Shown: piece by piece, positions 49,401 to 61,400 of the stretch | How positions within the stretch are numbered: position 1 is the first letter of the stretch | How the letters are laid out: each line of letters starts with the position of its first letter | Origin: Ceratotherium simum simum | Lineage: Eukaryota; Chordata; Mammalia; Perissodactyla; Rhinocerotidae | DNA length: 64,000 bases | Assembly (NCBI RefSeq): GCF_000283155.1 | Contig: NW_004454216.1 | Location: 8,303,785-8,367,784, forward strand | Reading direction: 5' to 3' | Notes under the pieces: generated by a model | Database searches by the model: none | Told to the model about the DNA's origin: nothing | The model's input: the letters and a program-made list of their open reading frames with translations, nothing else | Program-made: the position numbers and the translations under genes

Positions 49401-52400
49401 TACCAAATCTGTACTGAGTGCCAATTGTGTGCCAGGCTATAAGAATATAGAAGATGACCAATACTCAGTCCCTACTGAGGCATGGTTCCTATTTAGTATG
49501 AAGTTAGGCATGTAAAAATTGGTTGAGATAGACATGTAAACAATTGGTTGCAATGCAAAGTGATAATTACTGTTACAGAAGAATGTAAAAATGTCATGAG
49601 TGTACAGGTGAGGTAAAGACAGGTTGCACAGGTAATTAGGAGTTCCCATGTGGACAAGGGCGAGGATAGCATTCCAGAAAGAGAAGGGGTGTTTCTAGAA
49701 ACTGAAAATAGAGGGCTGGAGCATAATGTAAGGAAGAAGAGTTAAGGGAGAGTTAAGCCTAGTTAAGGTAGGTTGAGTCCAGGACGTAAATGGATTTGTA
49801 CACTATGCCAAGGATTTGGATTATCCTGTGGGACAGTAGTTCTGTGCTTAGAGAGCATAACCACCACCCAGGAAACTTGTTAAAATGCAGATTCCTGGGC
49901 CTCAACACTAGTGATTCTGATCCAATTGGTCTGGATCCAAGGACTGTAATTTTAACATGTGCTCCAGTGGATCATACGTAGAAAAACTGCTAGAGGAGAC
50001 AGGGAACTTCTGAAGCCATGGGAGAGGCTGAAGTGGTCCAGGGACACTGGTGGAATAGCCTCAACTTAGGGACGAGAGGGCGGGAGGAGGAGAAACCTTG
50101 GATATCACAGAGAGGAAGCAGTCACAGGTGGAAGCTTCAAACGTAATGCCTGGCACACGGTATTTAATAAGTTGTAACTGAAGCTCCATTTTTCTGCAGT
50201 GTCGTTGCTGTCTATAGTCAGACATGGAAAAGCAAGTACATGAAGAAATTTGCTACTACCTGGATTTGACCATTGACTTGTGGAGGTGGAGTTCTTAAAG
50301 GGCGGGAAACTAGGGAACTGTCCCACTTGCAGGGCCAGTCCTTATCAGTGAACAACAGAGTTCACCCTCCCTCCCGGCCCTCCTCAAAAATCTTAGGTCT
50401 AGGGGCAGGCTGTGTGGAATGACCAAATCCCACCAAATGGACTTGGATCTGTGAATCATTCTAGCTGGATCAGGACCATGTGGACAGTTTATAGGATGTG
50501 CCCTAAAGAATGTTTTCTTCTAAGCCTTGCAACCCTTGATGAGGGCTAGAGAGCTTTGGCAGAACTTGAATACACTTAACAAGAAAGTGCTGAATTTATG
50601 TTGCTTTTCCAGGCTAAAGAGAGCCTCTTGTTTCCCCAGCCCCGATTTAGACAAAATGCAGAGTGTAACAGAGACCTGTGGCCGGAGCAGGCAGCTGGAG
50701 ATGGGAGCTGGCCTCACATGTGCCTTCCTCAGAATTTGGCCAGAGGTGGACTCTGTCTTGCTGTAGAATTGCCCTCATCCTAGTTGGATCCAGTGTTGAT
50801 CAGTCTTTTCATTATTTTTCTTTGGCAGATTCTCCCTGAACAAACATTTGTTTGGGATGTTGATATTTCTGAAGGCTGGGAGTGCAAAATGTTTTATTTC
50901 TAATGTTCAGTCAAAACATTTCAGAAAATATTTCAGTTGAAAGGAGAAATCAGACCGTGAAATTGGTTTCTTGCCATATCCTAGTAGAACAAAGTTTGGC
51001 TTAAATCTTGGTCCTAGGTCCTCTCTATCCTTGAATGTGACGTATTTCAGTAAAGTAGAGAGTACTGGATAGGAGTGAGGTCATACTGCCTGAGTCCTAA
51101 CCCTCACTCTGTTATTAACTAGCAATGTGAACTTGAGCAAGTTGCTCCCTTCCTGGGGTCTCTGATAGGTTGGTTCCCTGGGAAACAGACTCTGAGACAC
51201 TGAGATTTGCATGCAGGTGGTTAATGGGGAATATTCTCAAGAATAATGCCCACGAGGGGTGAGGAATACAAGATGACAGAGGGAGAATTTGAATTGTAAT
51301 GCAATTGACCCTTCGGAGTTGTTCACTTTGAGGCAAGGGGGACAGCTTTTATATCTACGCCCTCCCCCGCTGCATCAATCATTGAATGTGGGCTGTCCCC
51401 TAGTTAGGGTGTGACTTGGGGGAAAGGCAGCTCTTTTCTAAGGAGAGCAATTTTCAGAGAGGGATTCAGCTACTAACATTCACAGAAGCCTTAGTTCTGA
51501 AGGTAGGATCTGGACAGCACACTACAGTGTCCACTACAGTTCCTTAGTTTCGTCCTCAAAAAAGTGACTGGGGGGTCAGATATCAGTTATCTATTGCCAC
51601 AACAAGGCCATGTAATAAAGACCCACACACCTCAGTGCCATATAACAGTAAACATTCGTTTAGTCACCGGTAGGTAGGGTTCAGCTGATCCGGGCTGGGC
51701 TGCGCTTGGCTAGGCCTGGTCATGTATTTGCAGTCAGCTGCCTGCTGTCTAGATGATTCTGCTGATCTCAACGGAGCTTGTGCACATGTTAGGGGTCAAC
51801 TGGCTGTTGGTTGATCTGGGATAGTCCTGACTGGGAAGAGTCAGGGTAACTTGGCTTGGCTTATCCTCTAGAAGACTAATGTAAACATGTTCTCATGGCG
51901 ATGGCAGACGCAAGAGCAATCTCAAATGTGCAGGCCGATTTCTAGCCTCTGTTTGTGTCACTTGTGCTAACATTGGCTAACCCTGGCCAAAGTGAGTTGT
52001 ACACAGGAGCTCAGAATCCAGAGGCAGTACAGCTCAACCCATTCACTATAATGGGGAGCTGCAGTTACTGGCAGAGTGTAGGTATAGGGAGGGTGGAGAA
52101 CTGGGACCATTTTTAAATCTACTACAATCTCCAGCTTTCTTCCATCTCAGCCATTCATTCATTTTTGTGACTTTATCTGATAGGTAGATGTTAACAGTCT
52201 AATTTTGATTCTAATTAGGAACTTGAACTCTGTCTAAGTTATTTATGTCTGAATCCAGCACCCAGCACAGAATCAATTCAGGACATTGGTGACAAATATT
52301 TTATTGAGTGAACAAAAGCAAAAATGAATGTATGTTGAGAATTAAAAATGGAAATTCCTAGGTTCAAGATAAAATCTGGTTTGTAAACCTTAGAATCAGA

Positions 52401-55400
52401 ACATTAGTTGTTAAGGACACTTAAAAATCAATTTTTAATGATTTCTTTTATTATTATTATTAATCATAAAGTAAAATATGGCTCTTTGTTAAAATTTAAA
52501 TAATATAAACAGGCATAGAGCAAACAGTGAAAATCTCCACTTCACTTCTCCCCATTCCCCAGAGGCAACCGTTGTTATCAGCTGTATGTCCTTCTGGACC
52601 TTTTCCCGTGTATATTCCCATATGGATGTATTTTCTTTTGCTTTATTTCCTTTTAATCAAGAATAAAGTCATACTATGCATTTTATTCTGCAACTTGCTA
52701 TTTTTATTCAGTGAGATATACTAAACAAAAACCAACAGCATGAATCCAGCAATTCTTCTAAACTAATTTATATTCTATTAATGACGGCAAAAATGTACAT
52801 TAAAAATAGTTTATATGTATGAGGCATATCATTTTTCATTTTTCGGACAGTGCTTGGTCCTCATATAGGCTGTCAGCTCTCGTGCCTTTGGCCCACCTCT
52901 ATGAAGAACTGTTATGATTTGGGGGAGGAAAACAGATTCTTTCTCCCCTCACTTTGATCTGCTTGGGAGAATCAAGCTCCTTGTTTACATACTTTCAATG
53001 ATCCTAATCAAATAAACCAAAGTAATAGTTAAGTTGTAACTGTCCCCTTTTTTTATCAATTAAAGAGTAGTAGTCTATGGTACTCAAGCTATATAACCTC
53101 TGTATCAGCAAAGTTGTGGTTGTTTCTACTGTAATACTATTCATTGGGTAGCAATGTTGGTAATAACTGGTAGACTCTCTTCCCTAATATATCTATTATC
53201 ACATATTTGCTAACTTTAATTTTTTCGCATTTTTCTTAAATACAGGGAATAATTTTGCAGATAAAAATTTTAGTAGGGTTCAGGGAAACACTGTGACCTG
53301 AATGGGAGGAAAGAAGTAAATACAGCTGTCCTATCATTTCCAAAATGCTTTCCAGACACAGTCGTTGCCATGTTCATGCCATTAACCAAGTAAGACCTTC
53401 AGGAACCATTCTGAATTATAATAATCTATTTTTAGGGCTTGATGTTTGAAAAAAATATATAACCATTAAAACTTTCATAAATTCAGTAACACTTTGCCTG
53501 AAATTGTATTCACTTACAAAATTTGTATTATGAATAGCTTGACTTTTTTTGAAGCCAAAATGACCAGGTCTGACCATAAACTTATTTTTCTCCTTAGCAA
53601 TGATGTGGTTCACTGAGTCCCAAAGTGATTCTAGAATAAAAGGGAGGATCAGACACAGATTTTAGACCTGACTAAATAAATAACTAAAACTGAAATAAAT
53701 TTTAAAATGAGATAAAACTTCAGAGTCTCTGGGTCCAGTTCCCTGGTGAGTTAGGGTGATGACTCATCCCGGGTGGGTGGCAGTCTTCGCCCAGGGATGA
53801 CTCGGCAGCCTTCACTCTCACTTTGCTCCTTCTGATTCACTGTGACCAGGGTGGGCAGAGATGGACTTGATCATCTTTAGAAGAGTGACTTTCAAAATGA
53901 GTTTATTTATTCATTTGTTTCTATATTTATTCACTTTGGAAACTTTTGTTCAAACAAAATGTTAGTTGAATATGTGCAACTAATAAAAGCTGTTCTAATT
54001 AACTTGGATGGAGGCCCAGAGCCTCTACCTATTCATTTTCCTCTGATTTCTGTCTCGTCACACCATATTTATTCACATTTTATTTGTCTTAAGATAATGA
54101 GAAACCCATGCGTGTGGTGGATGATGAGGACTTGGTAGACCAGCATCTCATCAGTGAGCTGAGGAAAGAGTACGGAATGACCTACAATGACTTCTTCATG
54201 GTGCTCACAGACGTGGACCTGAGAGTCAAGGTACAGGGTTCAGTTTTGGATGATGTGGTGTCATTCCTTAGAATAGTGACTGAATTTTTTGGTCAATAAG
54301 TCTATTATATGTATGAATAAGCACAAATTAATCCATAAATGGGAAGGTTTTGAAATGGTCCAAATATTCTATGTTGTCCTATAGAATTTGTGTCTAGAAA
54401 TGACTGGGTTGGATGACCTCCTATGGCCCAGATACTTGAGTCTGACTAAATTCTTCTGTAACATCGATGTCATGGGTTCATCAGACACCTGTTGAATAGC
54501 TATGATGTTCCAGGACTGGAGGATAAAAGGTGAAGAACATTTGGCCTCTGCCTTCAGGAAACCCAGATTTAACAGAGATTTACTTTGGAAGGGCCTGGAA
54601 GTTTACCACCTCATCCAACATTGACAACACAGTAGGGTTTTACACCTACTTTCTTCCTAGAGAGAGATCCCTTCATTAATTCATTCCATGCTTGTGTTGC
54701 TCACCTCTAACATGAGAAGTTGGACTAGATGGTCCCTAAGTCTCTGACAGCTTTCACATTCTGTGATTCACTGAATTCCCATTGAGGGCATAGCTCCAAG
54801 CCATGTCCAGACTTCTTCTACCTTATGCTAGTTATGCTCAGCCCAAATCCATCTCAGGATGTTGTTGTAAGTCCAGACAGCTATGATCCAAGAAACTGAA
54901 TTTCATTATCCTTAAGTCGGACCTCAACTTTTTTCTGAGAACACATAAGCAAACATGACCTAATTTTAAGTAATGCTAACTCACTGAAATAGTCTCTGGG
55001 AATCACAAAGAGTTTATGTAGATTCCTGATGACAGCAGAACAGTCCCTGTGGTTTCCTGTGTTCGTTACAGTGTTTCTCACTTTCTCTCCAGTTGTGGAG
55101 TGAACAGGAACCAGTTTAGACGCAAAGATAGGGAAGTTAACCTAGGATGTGTGTGGTGAGGAAGGCATGGACCCTTTCCAATAAAAAGAGTGTAGTTAAG
55201 AAGAAATCCTCATAAAAGGCAAAGGGCAGTTGTTTCATGGATTCTGAACCTCAAAACATCAGCAGAGGTACTATTGCAGGAGGGAGTTTATAAACCAATG
55301 ATCCCTCCAGACTCTGATTTCTCCAGAGCTCCCCTGAATTCTCTCAGGCTCTCTATCCTCTGAAGAGAGGGAAGCAACACCCTTATACATCATATACTTT

Positions 55401-58400
55401 CCATTCTCTCTTAAACAGCAATACTATGAGGTGCCTATAGCAATGAAGTCTGTGTTCGATGTGATCGATACTTTCCAGTCCAGAATCAAAGACATGGAAA
55501 AGCAGAAGAAGGAGGGCATCACTTGCAAGGAAGACAAGAAGCAGTCACTGGAGAACTTCCTGTCCAGGTACCTCACCTTTCGAGTCCCTGGAGGCACACA
55601 GGAATGTGTTCTGGGTGAGCTAATGAAAACACCAAAGAAACACAGAGCAGCACGAGTGTGTGCAGAGCGGCCTTCCCCGGTGAGAGTCTGTCTGCTTCAC
55701 ACCACTCCGGCCACTGGGCTTAGCCTCGTCCTGTTGGAAGTGGCTCTGGTCACAAGGCTGACTGGGGTCAGCTCCAAGCTTGAATGTTGATTTGGTGGCT
55801 TTAGATAGGTCTTTTCTCTCTTTTCTATTCTTTTTTTGGCACAGAATATACAGAATTCTGACCTGTGAGGCTTAATTTATTCAATCAGTGAATTTGGAAG
55901 GCTTTGTATGCAGCATTTTTATTTTACATATTTATTTCTCAGGTCCCTTCCAGTTCCAAACAGGAAGACTGCGCTTGATTTTCTGCTTCTTTCCAACTTT
56001 GCAGAGAACAACAAAAGCCCCACTAGGACCTCAAAGGCAGAAATCCTCTTGACCTAGCTCCCTGATTCCTTGGGGAGTGTGGTTTGTTGAAAACCATCGT
56101 ATGGAAACTCCAGTACTTACCAGACAAGACTGTAAAAAAAAAATCACTCCACTTCCTCTCTTCTCCATCCCTTCCCCCACGTTGGATCAAAATTCTACAG
56201 GTCCTTTGGGGCCCAAAGAAGTGCAAAGCTACAGAAATTCTGCCCACAACAAATAAACTCACAGAGACCTCAGTGTAAACCCACCGAACTGTGGCTGTAA
56301 TACCCGCCAAACTGTGTGGCTGAGGGGCTCCAGAAATGGAGCGAGCATTTGCTTGGAGGCCCAGTGTTAACGGTGTATCACCAGGGGCAGAACTTCCTTC
56401 CTAAGGAGATAATCTGAATTCTTCTAGATTCAAGAGGCTTGGGCTTCTTAGGAGACAACATCATGATGTATGAAAAGCATAGAATTTGTCATTCATCCAA
56501 GTTGTGGGCCTGCAACTTATTAGTTGAGTTGACCCCACTCTTCTCAATTAACCTGCCTGAAAAATCTCTCCCCCATAAATGAGAATGATAGCAAGTAGCC
56601 CTACCTCCATCCCAGGAGTGCTGTGGTCACTTTTTGTGGGCTCACCTCTGTACCGAGCACTTCATCTTCTTCCGGAGTTTAATCTTCACAGCAGTCCCAT
56701 GATCTAAATACTGTAACCATTGTCGTGCTGCAGACGAGACAACTGAGGCTAATGGAGATTCAGTAACATTCTCTCATCCCTGAACTAGTGTCAGTTCTAG
56801 GATTGAGTGGCCCCAGGATAATCTGGCTCTCAGAGTCCACATTCTTATCTAATCCTCCTTTTGAAAATATAACATGAATTATTTTTAGTCTTGGACCTAG
56901 ACGCCCAGAGTTTGAAGCGAAGGAAGATACTCCTAAAACCACGGGATTTCAGAGCTGAAAGGAACCTGAGGTTCTTCCTTCATCCAAAGTTTCATTGCAG
57001 TGCAAGTATCTGGAATGGCGATGGAAGGTGCATGCCTCCGTAGGGACTTAAAGCTCAATTCGGTCTTCAGGCTTCTCTCTGGGCTGAGAAAGTGCTCTAG
57101 GACTCCACTGGGCAGATGGCTCTTTGTTTGGTCCTGGGGCACTGAAACACCACCTTCTGATCCAATGTCATCCCTCTAGATGGCAGTGACTTAGAAGATG
57201 ATGATAAGAGCTTGTTGTTGCCCTTAAGGTGTTTTCCTTCCTCCCTCCCTCCCTCCCTCTCTCCCTCCCACCCTTCCTTCCTTCCTTCCTTCCTTCCTTC
57301 CTTCCTTCCTTCCTTTCTTCCTCTCTTGGAAGAAAAGATTCTTTAGAAGTTTACTTTTGATTTTAACAATTAGTATTAAATATATCCAAGTTATAAATTC
57401 AAGACCTTAGTTCTATCTCAAACTTTTTTTTTTTTTTGCTGTAGAAGATTCACCCTGAGCTAACATCTGTTGCCAATCTTTCTCTTTTTTTTTGTTTGAG
57501 GAAGATTCACCCTGAGCTAACATCAGTGCCAATCTTCCTCCACTTTATATGTGAGCCACCGCCACAGCATGCCACCAGTGAGTGGTGTAGGTTTGTGCCC
57601 GGGAACCGAACCTGGGCCACAGAAGCAGAGCACACCGAACTTAACCACTAGGTCACAGGGATGGCCCCTCTCTTAAACTTTTAAGTTAGGCTTTCAAATC
57701 TTATTATTCTATTCATAACCTAGCAAATTTTAGCTGTCACTTTTAAAGGGCTTTGAATAATGTTAGATCTTGCCTACAAACTCAGTAATTAAACAACTTC
57801 ATTATTTCAAACGGCCATTTTATATTTAATATATTTCTTTCAGTTGCTTGGAATAAGCAAAACCTTTCTGAGTATTTAAATGATCCATAAGTTTAATAAA
57901 TTAATCTTGTAAATACAGTGACTCTATAGTTCTCTCAGATGTTCTATTAACTGCATAGAATTACTAGGATTTCAGTTTAAAACCATACATCTAAACAAAT
58001 TACTCAATTATATATTCTAATTTGGAATTTCAAGGTTGTCATTTTATTAAGCCAAATTCTCTTAAGTTTCACAAGAATATAAATTATAGAAAGAAAACCA
58101 GGATCCTTCTTAGAAATAGATATTATTACTATGATTTTGCTTCTTTGAAAACTTTCTCTTCTTAATTCTGAGACTTCCAGGACTAAAAGATGCATGCCTG
58201 CTGACCCAACTCAGGAAACTCAGTTTGCCCAACATCTAAAGCAGACAGTTATCATCCAGTTCATTGCTGTTATTTATAACCAAGGGTCTGGGCCAGCCGT
58301 GAGACCTGCAGACACAGACGTCCTGAGGGATTCTTCTCACCATCCCTCACCGGAATGTCCTTTTATAATCACTCTGGCATCAGTTTCAAAAATTGAAAAG

Positions 58401-61400
58401 GAAAGCTGATGTAATCTCAGTTTTGTTCACTCACAAAGCTTGAAATGCTCATCATTTTGATCACTGATTTCAATTAGTCATTTCTTTGATTCTTAAGACA
58501 TGGAGACACAGGTTGCATCTAAAGTCTTCTGAACTGGATAGGGTCCTATGATACATAAATGTATTTTTCTTCTAATGTAAGAGACTTATGGGCTCTTATA
58601 TTCATTACTATTTCAGGAACATACATCTCTTATGGATATTCAGAATGGTATATGATCATAATTTGGATGTCCTATGGCTGTGCATGACTTGTGGTCACAA
58701 CTCATAAAATCACTGTGCTGATTATTATAATTGATCCTAAAAATTAATGTGGAATAGTGTATTACTTAAAGGCATGAGTATGACAGCCTTGAGTTTGATT
58801 CTTGGTTTCTCCACTTACTAGCTGTGTGACCTTGGGCTGATTACTTAACCTCTCTGTGCTTTAGTTTTCTCATTTGCAGAATGGGGATAATAAGTGTATC
58901 TATTCTTAATACTGTTGTGAACAGTAAATTCAATACTAAAGGTAATGATGGCCGAGAACATAGCATAAAGTAAGTAATCAATAAATGCTGGCTATTAGCA
59001 GTTTTAGGGCCAGTTATCCAGGTCCTAGTTAAAGAGCTTTGTCATCAAGGGAGAGGTAAGAGATTTAGTCAACACCTCGAAATTGAAACCCAGGCAAAGA
59101 AAACTGAAATCAAGTGTTTTTTAAGTAACAGTTCTATAAATAAACCGGTATCCAAATGGGAATTTTCCTTCGAATTTGCTGAGTTGTTGGTGGGTCTGTA
59201 CAGCCTGGTTTCAGCTGACCAGGCTCTGAAGCCAGTCTGGTCTTTAGTGACACTCATCTGGTTCAGGCTATAATTACCTTTCTCTGAGACAGAAGCCCCA
59301 AATAGTGGGCAAATGCGAACTAATTTGGGAACGCCAGTTAAGAGAAGCAAACACATACATAGTTGTAGGATTTTTATTTACTGAGAAGCTAAAGTGACAG
59401 AAAAAACAATTTGTCCAAAATAAGGCTCTGGGCCACATTCACATCTCCGTGACATCCTAGGGAAAAGAGTTCCTTCAGTGTCATGAGCTGGGGCTTTGTC
59501 CCTTAATGTGCAAGTCTGTAGGAGAAAGAATCATTACTTAGGGGAAATGACCTTCTCTTGGATGTGTCTGCGACAGAGAGTCTTAGATCCCATCCCTCCC
59601 CAATCAGGACAACATTCAGTGGTGCACACAGGTAAACAAGCCAAAATATACCTCACCCAAAATAGCTCCCTCTAGGACACCCTATGGCTCTGTGTGAGGC
59701 CAGGAGGGCTGGCCTGGTCAGGATGCTGGCTCGGGGGCCCAGGGCTGGTCTGGCATGCCTCCTAAGGAAGCAGGGAAAGTGCAGGAGACCGTGTGAGATC
59801 CGACAGCAGTCACTGTTCCCTTTCCCAGGAAACCTCGGACAGCCTTAGACACTCCTCTCCCCTGTTCCGTGCCAAGCACATTCATCTCCCTATCCTCAGT
59901 GGAGATTTTAGTTTTTCTTTCCCTTTAAAGAAAAACAAGCAGAGGAAGCGAATGTAATGTCCCAGCAAGCAATTCTTGGCGAGCCTTGCTACAGGCGTCC
60001 ATTCAGAGGTTGTATTTCATCAGACTATCATTTTCTCTCATTCACCCAAAGCACTATCCCCCAAGAGGCCATTTTCTTAGGGGTTGAAAATGCTCATTTT
60101 CACTCTGAGGCTAGAGGGGGCACAGGGAGAGAAGCCGTGAATAAAATCAACTGGTTTCCAGCGCAAGGAGTGCACTGACACCCTGCAGTTGCCTGCAGGA
60201 ACGGCAGAAAGGAAAACCCCTTCTCCAGGGAAGGTGGAATTTGAGACGAGTCCATACAGTTGCCCTTGGATGCATACCTTCTCTCCTTCATACCCTCCTA
60301 GGGACCCTGACAGCACCAGCCAAGCATCAGTATCTCTGAGGGTGGTAAATCCACTGGCCTGAAGTCTGAGAAACCTGTATTTTGGTACCACTTCTTAGAC
60401 TCGCTAGTTAGGCAAGTTACTTCACTTCTCTAAGCCTCATTTTGTCATCTATAAAATGGGGACGATAAGCCTCACTGAGCTCTAGTGAGGAACACATATT
60501 GTACAGGTGAAAGTGAGCTATAAAATGATACACAAACATAAGGATTAAATCATTTATCATATAGCATTGTGATAGTTAATGTCCAAGGTCTGTTAATGGA
60601 CAAAGTTCTACATCTGGAAGCCTGCAGATTAAGACACGACAATTCATTGCTGAGTTTCAGTTTAATTCTTATAACACGTCTTTGAAGTAGATGCTATTTT
60701 TGATTCTAGAGATAGGGAAAAACTGAGACTTGGATGAATTGAGCGACATGCTCAAGGAACCCAGCAAGTAGCAGTGACAAAACGTGAACTCGAGTGTCCC
60801 AGCTTCAAGACAAGAGCTCTTTCCGCTACCCTACTGTGTTGGAACTGTAAGAGCAGAAACAAGTTTACCATATATTCTAAAGTCTAGGGTGAGCCTAATT
60901 CCACTTCATAGGGGTACTCTCTAAGTGCTGGTTCTTACTAATGATAATAGGGTACATTTTAGAACTTGCATTTGCCTCTGGAAGAACCACTGGCTGATGA
61001 GGAAGGTCCATAAGTGACCCTTGGAGCCACTTTCCCATTTTCCTTCTTCCTGTCCCTGTCATCTATTTAAATTCAGTTCTGTTTTTCTACTCTATTGCCT
61101 GTCCATATATTCATTTCTTAACCCTCTCCATACTCTAGAGGGAACTGAACTAGAACTTGAGTTTTCTTCAGTTCTCTTATTTTTGTTGCTATAGTTTAAG
61201 GTACAATTTTGGCCAGTCCTCACTGCATCTGAGAGCTTCTTCTCTTCCTAAGTGACCTCATCAGGCATGGTGACCAGACTCATGCCTGACACATCACGCA
61301 AATGCCACAGTAAGCAGACTGTGAAGTTACAACAGAAAAAGTGCAAGAAATGTGGTATCGCAGTTAACAGCTTTGAGGAGCTATGAGACATTTCTAAGGG

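Noticed and set aside
49168..49515. 115-codon open frame on the + strand
   Set aside because: It runs through an antisense ERE SINE and its flank; not a gene.
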